64,000 bases of DNA from assembly GCF_002291425.1 (NCBI RefSeq), contig NZ_CP014136.1, forward strand, positions 248,001 to 312,000. The letters run 5' to 3'. A program made the position numbers and the translations under genes. Shown here in pieces: positions 17,644 to 27,304 of the stretch. The notes beneath the pieces were generated by a model. That model saw only the letters and a program-made list of their open reading frames with translations, made no database searches and was not told the DNA's origin. Positions within the stretch are counted from its first letter, which is position 1. Every line of letters begins with the position of its first letter. Source of the stretch: Gibbsiella quercinecans. GTDB taxonomy: Bacteria; Pseudomonadota; Gammaproteobacteria; Enterobacterales; Enterobacteriaceae.

Positions 17644-18723
17644 ATGTCTGATCCTGCAAATAGCTCCATTCGCCGCCGTGCCGTATCCGCCCCTTGGGTT
17701 GGCATTATCGCCAATCCGGTTTCGGCCCGTGATATCCGCCGTGTGGTGGGCCATGCCGGCAGCCTGACGCTGGCCGAACGTGCCAACCTGATTTTTCGGC
17801 TGCTGGCGGCGCTGGGCGCCGCGGGCATCGCCGATGTGCGCATGATGCCGGATCGTGAAGGGCTACAGGCGATCCTGACCCGTATGCTGGCACAGCGTCA
17901 CACTATTCCCCTTCCACGGTTAAGCTGGCTGCCGCTTAGCGTCAGCGCCACGGTTAACGATAGCGTACAGGCGGCACGCATGATGCAGGCCGACGACGCC
18001 CGCGCCATCGTGGTGCTTGGCGGCGACGGCACCCATCGGGCGGTAGCAAAAGCGTGCGGCACGGTGCCGATCGTCGGTATCTCCACCGGCACCAATAACG
18101 CCTGGCCAGAACTGCGCGAACCCACCATCGTCGGGCTGGCGGTGGGGCTGTATGCCAACGGTAAAGTCCCCGGCGCGCAGGCGCTGCAGTGGAACAAACG
18201 GCTGGATATCGCTATCAATGCCGGCCACCCGAATGCCCGCCAGGATATTGCCATTGTTGACGCCGCCATCCTGGCCGAGCGGTTTGTCGGCGCCCGCTCG
18301 GTGTGGCGCCCTGAACAGTTGTCACAGCTCTACCTGTGCTTTGCCGAACCCCATACCGTGGGCCTGTCTTCTATCGGCGGCTTATTGATGCCGATCGGCC
18401 GCCATGCGCCCGGCGGGCTGGGGGTTACTTTCGGCAGCGGCGGCGGCACGCTGCTGGCACCGCTGGCACCAGGCCTGGTACAGCGCATCCCTATCGCCCG
18501 TTGGCAACGCATCGAACACGGCGCCGCCAGCACCCCACACCTGCGCCAGGGCGTCATTGCCCTGGATGGCGAACGCGAAATGACATTCGGCTCGCAGGAC
18601 AGTGTGCAGATCACGCTGCATGAACGCGCTTTTCGCTCACTCAATATCAACGCCTGCCTGCATTGTGCCGCGGAAAACCAATTATTGCGGGCTGCCACTA
18701 GCGGTAGCGGCGGCCTACTTTAA
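17644..18723 (+). CDS. acoX: AcoX, ATP-NAD kinase-like protein of acetoin catabolism
   Basis: A 359-residue cytosolic protein of the AcoX family, first gene of the aco operon. It has the diacylglycerol/NAD kinase-type glycine motif G-G-D-G-T-H-R (near residue 130) and a following S-T-G-T-N-N-A-W. The molecular role of AcoX in acetoin breakdown is not established, and it is dispensable in some bacteria. The ATG was chosen for the AGAGGTG five bases upstream, over a TTG/ATG pair 18-21 bases earlier. It is followed after 26 bp by acoA. Confidence 0.85.
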   Translation: MSDPANSSIRRRAVSAPWVGIIANPVSARDIRRVVGHAGSLTLAERANLIFRLLAALGAAGIADVRMMPDREGLQAILTRMLAQRHTIPLPRLSWLPLSVSATVNDSVQAARMMQADDARAIVVLGGDGTHRAVAKACGTVPIVGISTGTNNAWPELREPTIVGLAVGLYANGKVPGAQALQWNKRLDIAINAGHPNARQDIAIVDAAILAERFVGARSVWRPEQLSQLYLCFAEPHTVGLSSIGGLLMPIGRHAPGGLGVTFGSGGGTLLAPLAPGLVQRIPIARWQRIEHGAASTPHLRQGVIALDGEREMTFGSQDSVQITLHERAFRSLNINACLHCAAENQLLRAATSGSGGLL

Positions 18724-18749
18724 TCACCACTCACTGTCTGGAGATGGCT

Positions 18750-19754
18750 ATGAACAATACCGATAACAATCCACACTCTGCTTCCCTGCCGCTCACCCGC
18801 GAAGCCTTGCTGAGCGCCTATCGCAGTATGCGCACCATCCGCGATTTTGAAGAACGGCTACACGTCGATTTTTCACGCGGCGATATTCCCGGCTTTGTCC
18901 ACTTGTACGCCGGCGAGGAGGCGACGGCTGTCGGCATTTTATCCCACCTCACCGATGGCGATCGCATCGCCAGCACCCACCGCGGGCATGGGCACTGCAT
19001 TGCCAAAGGCGTCGACGTTATCGCCATGATGAAAGAAATCTACGGTAAAACCGGCGGTGCCTGTAACGGCAAGGGTGGCTCAATGCACATCGCCGATCTA
19101 AGCAAAGGCATGATGGGCGCCAACGGCATTTTGGGGGCGGGCGCGCCGCTGGTGTGCGGCGCGGCGCTGGCGGCCAAATTCCGCGGCAAGGGTGAAATCG
19201 GCATTACCTTCGCCGGCGACGGCGCCGCCAACCAGGGCACGTTTCTCGAAAGCCTGAACCTGGCCGCGGTCTGGAACCTGCCGGTTCTGTTCGTGATTGA
19301 AAACAACGGTTACGCCGAAGCCACCTCGCGCCAGTATGCCACCGCGGTAGATAGCTATGTCGATCGCGCCGCCGGCTTTGGCATCCCCGGCGTGACCGTC
19401 GATGGCACCGACTTTTTCGCCGTCTATGAAACCGCCGGCGAACTGATCCGCCATGCCCGCGCCGGCGGCGGCCCCGCGCTGCTCGAATGCAAAATGGTGC
19501 GCTTCTACGGGCATTTTGAAGGAGACGCGCAAACCTACCGCGCCCCGGACGAGCTGGAATCGATCCGCGAACACCAAGACTGCCTGAAGCACTTTATCAA
19601 CCACGTGCAACAAAGCGGCGCCATTCGCCTTGACGAGTTCCAGGCCATCGACCGCGAAGTGGCCGCGCTGATCGAACAGGCGGTACAAGAAGCCAAAGCC
19701 GCGCCCGAACCCAGCGCCGACGATTTGTTAACCGACGTTTATGTCAGCTACTAG
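18750..19754 (+). CDS. acoA: Acetoin dehydrogenase E1 component, alpha subunit
   Basis: A 334-residue thiamine-diphosphate enzyme subunit that, with AcoB, cleaves acetoin to acetaldehyde and an acetyl group carried to lipoyl-AcoC. The thiamine-diphosphate motif is complete: G-D-G-A-A-N-Q-G-x...-E-N-N, as is the H-R-G-H-G-H region near residue 75. The length matches the family. GGAG six bases upstream favours the second of two neighbouring ATGs (18750, not 18744). Confidence 0.93.
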   Translation: MNNTDNNPHSASLPLTREALLSAYRSMRTIRDFEERLHVDFSRGDIPGFVHLYAGEEATAVGILSHLTDGDRIASTHRGHGHCIAKGVDVIAMMKEIYGKTGGACNGKGGSMHIADLSKGMMGANGILGAGAPLVCGAALAAKFRGKGEIGITFAGDGAANQGTFLESLNLAAVWNLPVLFVIENNGYAEATSRQYATAVDSYVDRAAGFGIPGVTVDGTDFFAVYETAGELIRHARAGGGPALLECKMVRFYGHFEGDAQTYRAPDELESIREHQDCLKHFINHVQQSGAIRLDEFQAIDREVAALIEQAVQEAKAAPEPSADDLLTDVYVSY

Positions 19755-19783
19755 CGACAACTTCACCCGAAAGGAGAATGGAC

Positions 19784-20803
19784 ATGGCTCGTAAACTTAG
19801 TATGAAGCTCGCTATCAATGAAGCGATAGACCAGGAAATGGCACGCGATCCCAGTGTGATTATGCTCGGTGAGGATATCGTCGGCGGAATGGGCGCCGAC
19901 GGAGAAAAAGACGCCTGGGGCGGCGTGCTGGGCGTCACTAAAGGGCTATACGCCAAGCATGGCGATCGCCTGCTGGACACCCCGCTGTCGGAATCGGCCT
20001 ACGTCGGCGCAGCCATCGGCGCCGCGGCCTGCGGTATGCGCCCGATCGCCGAACTGATGTTTATCGATTTCATGGGCGTCTGTTTCGATCAAATCTTCAA
20101 CCAGGCCGCCAAGTTCCGCTATATGTTCGGCGGCAAAGCGCAAACGCCGGTGGTGATCCGCGCGATGGTCGGCGCCGGCTTCCGCGCCGCCGCACAGCAT
20201 TCCCAAATGTTGACGCCGCTGTTTACCCATATTCCTGGGTTAAAGGTCGTCTGCCCCAGCACCCCGTACGATACCAAGGGGCTGCTGATCCAGGCCATCC
20301 GCGATAACGATCCGGTGATCTTCTGCGAGCACAAAAACCTGTACGGCATTGAAGGCGATGTGCCCGAAAAGCCGTATGCCATCCCGTTTGGCGAAGCCAG
20401 CATCGTGCGTGACGGCAGCGATGTCTCCATCATTAGCTATGGGCTGATGGTGCACCGCGCGCTCGACGCTGCGGCGCAGTTGGCGAAACAGGGCATCAGC
20501 GTGGAGGTGGTTGATTTGCGCTCGCTGTCACCGCTGGATCTCGACACCGTTATCGAAACGGTAGAAAACACCGGCCGCCTGGTCGTGGTGGATGAAGCGC
20601 ACCCCCGCTGCAACATTGCCACCGATATTATCGCCCAGGTGGTGCAGCATGCGTTCGGTGCGCTGAAAGCGCCGCCGCAGATGATCAGCGCACCCCATAC
20701 CCCCGTCCCCTTCTCGCCCGCGCTGGAAGACCGCTATCTGCCAAGCGTAGACAGCATTATCAGCGCCGTACAACGCACGCTCGGCCATAAGGGGGCACAC
20801 TGA
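19784..20803 (+). CDS. acoB: Acetoin dehydrogenase E1 component, beta subunit
   Basis: A 339-residue transketolase-like subunit that forms the E1 tetramer with AcoA. It shows the expected G-E-D-I-x-x-x-G-G start, D-T-P-L-S-E and the C-terminal transketolase domain with V-V-D-E-A-H. An AAGGAG binding site is seven bases before the chosen ATG; the ATG two codons upstream is too close. The stop TGA overlaps the acoC start (ATGA), which couples the two. Confidence 0.93.
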   Translation: MARKLSMKLAINEAIDQEMARDPSVIMLGEDIVGGMGADGEKDAWGGVLGVTKGLYAKHGDRLLDTPLSESAYVGAAIGAAACGMRPIAELMFIDFMGVCFDQIFNQAAKFRYMFGGKAQTPVVIRAMVGAGFRAAAQHSQMLTPLFTHIPGLKVVCPSTPYDTKGLLIQAIRDNDPVIFCEHKNLYGIEGDVPEKPYAIPFGEASIVRDGSDVSIISYGLMVHRALDAAAQLAKQGISVEVVDLRSLSPLDLDTVIETVENTGRLVVVDEAHPRCNIATDIIAQVVQHAFGALKAPPQMISAPHTPVPFSPALEDRYLPSVDSIISAVQRTLGHKGAH

Positions 20804-21924
20804 TGAGCGATAACACCATTATTCCCGTTGTTATGCCCAAGTGGGGGCTGTCGATGCGTGAAGGCACGGTCAATGAGTGGCTGGTTGAGGAAGGCAACGA
20901 GATCGCGCCGGGCATGGCGATTCTGAATGTGGAAACCGATAAAATCGCCAACGCGGTTGAAGCCACCGATGCCGGTATCCTGCGGCGCAAGGTCGCACAA
21001 GCGGGCGATATTCTGCCGGTGAAAGCCCTGCTGGGCGTGCTGGCACCGCCAGCGATTAGCGAAGCGGAGATAGATGCCTTTATCAGCGCCTGGGAAACCC
21101 CGGCCGACAGCGACGAAGAGAGCGAAGACGAGCAGGCAAGCACCGCCTGGCTGACGGTGGACGGCCTGCAAATTCGCTACACCAGCCGCGGCGCCGGCGA
21201 AGAAACCGTGCTGTTTATCCACGGCTTCGGCGGCGATCTGGACAACTGGCTGTTCAATCTGGACGCGCTGGCCGAACGTTACCGGGTAGTGGCGCTCGAT
21301 CTGCCCGGCCACGGGCAATCCGCCACCCCGTTACCGGGCGCCCGCTTGAGCGATCTGGCGGATTTCATCGCTGCCTTTATGGATGCGCTATCGCTGCCTG
21401 CCGCCCACCTGATCGGCCACTCGCTGGGCGGCGCTGTCGCCGCCGAACTGGCGCTGCGCCAACCTGGGCGCGTGCGCTCACTGGCGCTGATCGGCAGCGC
21501 CGGCTTCGGCCAGGAGATCAATCAGCGTTATATTGAGGGCTTTATCAACGCCCAGGCGCGCAGGGAGTTGAAACCGGTGGTTGAGTTGCTGTTTGCCGAT
21601 CCCGCCCTGGTCAGCCGGCAAATGCTCGACGATCTGCTCAGGTACAAACGGCTGGATGGCGTGGACGATGCACTCACGGCCCTGCAAAATAGCCTGTTTG
21701 CCGGAGGCGAGCAAAGCACGCTGCCGGGCCTGCAGTTGCATGATGCCGGCATACCGCTGCTGTTGATTTGGGGCGCGGAAGATCAGATTATCCCTGTTCA
21801 ACACGCACAACAGGCGCCGGCGCATGCCCAGGTGGAAATCCTCAGCGCTGCCGGCCATATGCCGCAGATGGAAAAGGCCGCGGAAGTTAACTCGCTACTG
21901 CAGCAGCATCTGGGCGCCGTTTAA
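20803..21924 (+). CDS. acoC: AcoC: lipoyl domain fused to an alpha/beta hydrolase
   Basis: A 373-residue E2-like component. Residues 1-80 form a lipoyl domain with the lysine in E-T-D-K-I-A-N. After an acidic linker (about 100-115), residues 125-370 form an alpha/beta hydrolase with G-H-S-L-G-G (nucleophile Ser) and a late G-H-M-P (catalytic His), instead of the usual E2 acyltransferase domain. This is the known architecture of AcoC in Klebsiella and Pseudomonas, where it transfers the acetyl group to CoA. No dihydrolipoamide dehydrogenase gene follows, so E3 must come from elsewhere. Confidence 0.9.
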   Translation: MSDNTIIPVVMPKWGLSMREGTVNEWLVEEGNEIAPGMAILNVETDKIANAVEATDAGILRRKVAQAGDILPVKALLGVLAPPAISEAEIDAFISAWETPADSDEESEDEQASTAWLTVDGLQIRYTSRGAGEETVLFIHGFGGDLDNWLFNLDALAERYRVVALDLPGHGQSATPLPGARLSDLADFIAAFMDALSLPAAHLIGHSLGGAVAAELALRQPGRVRSLALIGSAGFGQEINQRYIEGFINAQARRELKPVVELLFADPALVSRQMLDDLLRYKRLDGVDDALTALQNSLFAGGEQSTLPGLQLHDAGIPLLLIWGAEDQIIPVQHAQQAPAHAQVEILSAAGHMPQMEKAAEVNSLLQQHLGAV

Positions 21925-21942
21925 CCGCTGGATGGTGAACAC

Positions 21943-22728
21943 ATGCCGCACACATCGGCCGCAACCGCGCGTTGCGGCCTGTTTCACTGGTTACACAACC
22001 AATTACAGCACTGCGACGATCCGACAACCGCCGAGGACGAGCTGTTTGGCTATGCCGCGGCGGGCACGGCGGTGGCGAAAATCTGGCAGGCGCCGCAAGC
22101 GCTGGTCGCCCCGCGAACTTACACACGCCATGCGCCCCTGGAACAGGTGCGCCAACGCTTTAGCGCTCAGGGTTGCCCGGTGTTCCTGCGCAAATCCGGC
22201 GGCGGCCTGGTGCCGCAGGGGCCGGGCATCATCAATCTTAGCCTGGCCTATCCGCTGCAACAAAGCCTGGGGGACGCGGCAACGCCGGTTTACCTGCATC
22301 TGTGCGAAATACTGCGCGACACGCTGCAAACATTCGGCATTGCCAGCCGCTTTCAGGCGGTGAGCGGCTCCTTTTGCGATGGCCGCTTTAACCTGGCCTG
22401 CGGCAACCCTGACGATGCGCGCAAGATCGCTGGCACGGCACAGTACTGGCAGCCACTGCCCGGCCAGACGGACGGCCAAGCCCGGCGCCACATCGTGCTG
22501 GCGCACGCGGTGCTGCTGGTGGCGGTGGATTTGCCACGGGTGCATCAGTGGGCGAATTCGTTTGAACAGCAGATTGGCAGCGGCCGCCATTACGATGCGG
22601 CGAAAACCGTGGATATGGCGGCGTTGATGAATGCCGGCCCCGAACGGCAGCAGGCGTTATGCCAGCAGGTAAGCACGGCGCTGGGGGAAAGTGTGCGCCA
22701 GCGGGCAGCGCCGTTTGCCACCCGCTAG
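21943..22728 (+). CDS. Lipoate-protein ligase A-like protein
   Basis: A 261-residue protein of the biotin/lipoate A/B ligase fold. It shows the family motif R-K-S-G-G-G-L-V-P-Q-G-P-G-I-I-N-L-S and the later K-I-A-G-T-A-Q with the lysine that contacts lipoyl-AMP. It lies 18 bp after acoC and ends the operon, so it likely attaches or salvages lipoate for AcoC. In the motif, the His that LplA often has after G-G-x-V is Pro-Gln here. Whether it is a ligase or an octanoyl/lipoyl transferase cannot be told from sequence alone. Confidence 0.75.
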   Translation: MPHTSAATARCGLFHWLHNQLQHCDDPTTAEDELFGYAAAGTAVAKIWQAPQALVAPRTYTRHAPLEQVRQRFSAQGCPVFLRKSGGGLVPQGPGIINLSLAYPLQQSLGDAATPVYLHLCEILRDTLQTFGIASRFQAVSGSFCDGRFNLACGNPDDARKIAGTAQYWQPLPGQTDGQARRHIVLAHAVLLVAVDLPRVHQWANSFEQQIGSGRHYDAAKTVDMAALMNAGPERQQALCQQVSTALGESVRQRAAPFATR

Positions 22729-22737
22729 CGCCTTGTT

Positions 22738-23517
22738 TTAACGGTAAACCAGGCCGCCGTCGGTCAGGATCGACTGGCCGGTGATGTAATCCGAATCCTC
22801 ACTGGCGAGGAACGTCACCAGTGCGGCCACGTCCTCTGGCGTTTGCGCGCGGCCGAGCGCAATACCGTCGACGAATTTCTTATAGGTTTCGCCTACCGGC
22901 GTGCCGGTCACATCAGCAAAGCGCTGGTCGATCTCAACCCACATATCGGTGCCGACCACCCCCGGGCAATAGGCATTCACCGTAATGCCCGCGCTGGCAT
23001 ATTCTTTGGCCGCCGCCTGCGTGAGTGCGCGCACGGCAAACTTGGTGGCGGAATACACCCCGAGCATAGCGAAGCCTTCATGCCCAGCGATGGAAGAGGC
23101 GCTGATGATTTTGCCCTTGTGCCCCAGCGCCTTGAATTTGGCCGCCGCGGCCTGGATGCCCCACAGCACGCCGTTAACGTTGATACTGAAAATGCGCGCC
23201 ACTTCGGCTTCGCTGACATCGGCCAGTGGGTTAACCTGCGCGATGCCGGCATTATTCACCATGATATCAAACCCACCCAGTTCACCTGCGGCATGTTCGA
23301 TGGCGGCATACACCTCGTCACGGCGGCTGATATCGGCAACAAAGGTTGTTGCTTCACGCCCTAAAGCCCGGATCTCGCCGGCAACTTGCGCCAATTTTTC
23401 TTCATTAAGGTCCACCAGGGCGATATTGGCGCCGTCAGTTGCCAACCGCAGGGCGATGGCCCGGCCAATCCCTTGTGCACCACCCGTAACCAAAGCCACT
23501 TTCTGTTGTAATTTCAC
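22738..23517 (-). CDS. budC: Acetoin reductase / meso-2,3-butanediol dehydrogenase (SDR)
   Basis: A 259-residue short-chain dehydrogenase (SDR) that interconverts acetoin (or diacetyl) and 2,3-butanediol with NAD(H). Cofactor motif T-G-G-A-Q-G-I-G-R at the N-terminus, N-N-A-G-I in the middle, and catalytic S...Y-S-A-T-K; the C-terminus ends [14 protein letters not shown] as in BudC. The start is GTG, eight bases after AGGAGG. It converges with the aco operon (stop to stop 9 bp), which fits a role in feeding butanediol into acetoin breakdown. Confidence 0.85.
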   Translation of the reverse strand: MKLQQKVALVTGGAQGIGRAIALRLATDGANIALVDLNEEKLAQVAGEIRALGREATTFVADISRRDEVYAAIEHAAGELGGFDIMVNNAGIAQVNPLADVSEAEVARIFSINVNGVLWGIQAAAAKFKALGHKGKIISASSIAGHEGFAMLGVYSATKFAVRALTQAAAKEYASAGITVNAYCPGVVGTDMWVEIDQRFADVTGTPVGETYKKFVDGIALGRAQTPEDVAALVTFLASEDSDYITGQSILTDGGLVYR

Positions 23518-23647
23518 TTGAACAACCTCCTGATTTGAGTTTCGACATCCAACAGCACATCAGGCACCGCCGGCGGCGGTGCGCACATCAATAGCGCTTA
23601 TGATTAAGCATAGGTAATGCTGCCCGCCGCGAGGGCTAAAACGTGCG

Positions 23648-24703
23648 CTATACCGGCGGCTGCACCAGAATTTTAACCTGTTGCTTTTCGCGCACTAGGG
23701 TTTCAAACCCCTGCTCGACAATGTCGTCTAACAGGATCTTCTTGCTCACCAGCTTATCGGCCTGAAAATAGCCGCGGGTCATCAGTTCCATTACCGCTGG
23801 GAATATATGCCGATAGGCGATGATGCCTTTCACCGAGCGCTCATGCAGCACCAGCGTATTGGGCTGAAACGAGGCTTCTTTTTCCCAGATGGAAACCACA
23901 ACGGTTTCCCCTTCGTAATGGGTGCTGTTAATGCACTGCGCCAGCACCGCCGGCACGCCGGTGACTTCAAACGCCACATCCACCCCGCCGTCGCTCAGCG
24001 CCTGTAAGCGGGCAACCGCATCTTCTTTGCCGGGATCGATCACTGCCCTGGCGCCCAATTCCGTCGCCTTGGCCGCCCGCTGCGGAGAAAGCTCGACGGC
24101 ATAGATCTCACTGGCGCCCGCCGCACGCAGCGCCTCAATAATCAGCAGGCCGATTGGCCCGGCACCAAACACCGCCGCCTTGTCGCCGGCCTTCAACCGG
24201 CTCATGCGCACCGCATGCAGCGCCACCGCCGCCGGCTCCACCAACGCCCCCTGTTCAAAGGACAGCGCATCCGGCATCTTGTGCACCCGCTGCGCCTGCA
24301 CCACGGTATAGCTGGCAAACCCGCCGCCGCCGCCCGACAGGCCGTGGAAACCAAGCTGGCTGCACAGATTGTACTTATCTTGCTTGCAGGCGGCGCAGTG
24401 GCCGCAGGCCAGAATCGGCTCCACCACCACCCGATCGCCCGGTTGGCAATGCGTCACGCCGCTGCCCACGGCCACCACCTCACCGGAAAACTCATGGCCA
24501 AGCACAATCGGCGCGCGATCGTGGCTAAGCGGGTGTGGCGCATTAACCGGAATAAAAATCGGCCCGGCGATGTATTCGTGCAGATCGCTACCGCAAATGC
24601 CCGTCCACGCTACTTTGATCTTCACCTGCCCGGCAGAGGCGGTAGGTTCTGCAATGTCCTCAACCCGGATATCGCGGGCCTTGTACCAACGCGCTGCTTT
24701 CAC
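23648..24703 (-). CDS. Zinc-dependent 2,3-butanediol dehydrogenase
   Basis: A 351-residue medium-chain alcohol dehydrogenase of the (R,R)-butanediol dehydrogenase group. The catalytic zinc site begins C-G-S-D-L-H-E-Y, the G-H-E-F-S-G-E-V block follows, and the structural zinc motif is C-G-H-C-A-A-C-x7-C. The NAD site is G-A-G-P-I-G-L-L. GTG start four bases after GGAGGT. It precedes budC by 131 bp in the same direction. A copy of the 12-mer found upstream of acoX lies about 235 bp upstream of the start, so control by AcoR is plausible. Confidence 0.85.
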   Translation of the reverse strand: MKAARWYKARDIRVEDIAEPTASAGQVKIKVAWTGICGSDLHEYIAGPIFIPVNAPHPLSHDRAPIVLGHEFSGEVVAVGSGVTHCQPGDRVVVEPILACGHCAACKQDKYNLCSQLGFHGLSGGGGGFASYTVVQAQRVHKMPDALSFEQGALVEPAAVALHAVRMSRLKAGDKAAVFGAGPIGLLIIEALRAAGASEIYAVELSPQRAAKATELGARAVIDPGKEDAVARLQALSDGGVDVAFEVTGVPAVLAQCINSTHYEGETVVVSIWEKEASFQPNTLVLHERSVKGIIAYRHIFPAVMELMTRGYFQADKLVSKKILLDDIVEQGFETLVREKQQVKILVQPPV

Positions 24704-25118
24704 AAATACCTCCAGTCAAGAGTCGGAAGAATGAATCCCAGTTCACCGGTTTATACCGTGCGAGATTTCAGCCTGCGGCCGACCGCCGAGAGCTGAAAAT
24801 ACCGAGAGCTTGCCGAACCGGCATGCCAGCAGATAAGCGAAAGCCGTGCCAACGGTAGAAAATAATTAATGGTTGTTAAATCAAAGTGATAAAAAGCGAA
24901 GGATGCCATTGAGGAAAAAAGACGAGGGAAGATGCTACAGGTGTCACAGGTGACAACCGCAACTGTGGCGAAACCGACTGCAAATATAATTGAATGGCGG
25001 CGACGAGGCCGCCGACAGCGTGAGATTTTACTGGTGGCAAGACAAATAGCGGATTATTCCCATGCTGAACATCCGCTGAAGCAAGCGGCAAGCAGGCACA
25101 AACGTGCCGTTTTAATCT
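24704..25118. other. Regulatory region upstream of the butanediol dehydrogenase gene
   Basis: No gene. On the minus strand it holds the 12-mer shared with acoX (24937-24948) and a TGGCACG box at 24846-24852. That box is a perfect -24 sigma-54 element, but the following GC doublet is one base too far for a standard -12 element. Hairpins are seen at 24997-25014 (GGCGGC/GCCGCC) and around 25097-25110 (GGCAC/GTGCC followed by T-rich sequence on the + strand). Confidence 0.45.
24937..24948 (-). promoter_or_regulatory. Second copy of the candidate AcoR site
   Basis: Read leftward it is GTGACACCTGTA, identical to 17518-17529, and is preceded by the related TGTCACCTGT, so two overlapping half-sites stand in tandem. 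It lies 85 bp upstream of a TGGCACG element. Confidence 0.45.
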
Positions 25119-26558
<1,440 letters not shown>

Positions 26559-26716
26559 TCATAAGCGCTCGCTTATTCAGCGAGCTATATTTTTTATTGA
26601 CGTGATAAACCGCACTAATAATCTCAAGCGTTCGACGATATCGCGGCCAATTAATATCGATAGCAGTTCGAATATATTGACACGTTTATAAATGCAGGCA
26701 CCGAAAGGGATAACAG

Positions 26717-26908
26717 TTACCACCAGACCTCTGCCTGCACGCCAAACATAAATTCATCTTTGCTATCTTGACTAAACTTAAAGCGAGACAATTCGTTGTC
26801 CAGAATATTAATATACGTTCCGTAAAAACGAATTTCAGGACGAGATTCTAATAAGGTTTCCCCAACTTTGAGCGCATGTAATCCAACCTTTAATTTATTT
26901 GTATTCAT
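26717..26908 (-). pseudogene. C-terminal stump of a LamB/BglH-type sugar porin
   Basis: A 63-codon frame whose product ends S-R-P-E-I-R-F-Y-G-T-Y ... F-M-F-G-V-Q-A-E-V-W-W. This matches the last two strands of the LamB maltoporin family (LamB ends with S-R-P-E-I-R-V-F-A-T-Y ... T-F-G-A-Q-M-E-I-W-W). The family is about 420-540 residues long, so some 85-90% is missing, including the signal peptide; a stop codon lies four codons upstream of the ATG. It sits between the IIA gene and the 6-phospho-beta-glucosidase gene, where a BglH-type porin would be expected. Most likely a deletion relic. Confidence 0.7.
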
Positions 26909-26967
26909 AGGGTGCCTTTACGTATTATTATAATTTTCGTTCAGCCGTGAGGCCAAAACAAGTAGCT

Positions 26968-27279
26968 TCAGGTAGTCATTTCTTTACGTAGGGCAATAAT
27001 TTCTTTGGCTAAATCCTGGCACAGCATAGCGGTCATTAAATGATCCTGTGCATGAACAAGGATCAGGTTAACATTAATTTTTCCGCATCCTTCATCCTGC
27101 CCGATAAGTATCGTTTGTATCCGATGCGCTTCACGGCAGGCGGCTTCCGAGCTGGCCATCAACGCCTCCGCGCGCGGCCACTCCCGGCAACGCGAAGCGG
27201 CTATCGCCTCCATTGCATCCGAGCGCGCCTGCCCCGCATGGATAAGCAGCTCCATAATCGTGCTTTCATCAGCAAACAT
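26968..27279 (-). CDS. PTS lactose/cellobiose-type IIA component
   Basis: A 103-residue all-helical IIA protein of the lactose/N,N'-diacetylchitobiose PTS family. The phosphorylated histidine is in L-I-L-V-H-A-Q-D-H-L-M, and the start M-E-L-L-I-H-A-G-Q-A-R-S matches the family. It passes phosphate from HPr to IIB. The second of two nearby ATGs was chosen because AGGAG is then eight bases away. It follows the IIC gene by about 25 bp. Confidence 0.88.
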   Translation of the reverse strand: MFADESTIMELLIHAGQARSDAMEAIAASRCREWPRAEALMASSEAACREAHRIQTILIGQDEGCGKINVNLILVHAQDHLMTAMLCQDLAKEIIALRKEMTT

Positions 27280-27304
27280 ATTCATCTCTCCTGAAAATAT
27301 TGAA

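Noticed and set aside
24836-24853. Sigma-54 promoter for the butanediol dehydrogenase gene on the minus strand
   Set aside because: The -24 box TGGCACG is perfect, but the GC doublet of the -12 box is one base too distant (eleven rather than ten bases between GG and GC). Sigma-54 rarely tolerates this, so it is mentioned only as part of the region and not listed as a promoter.
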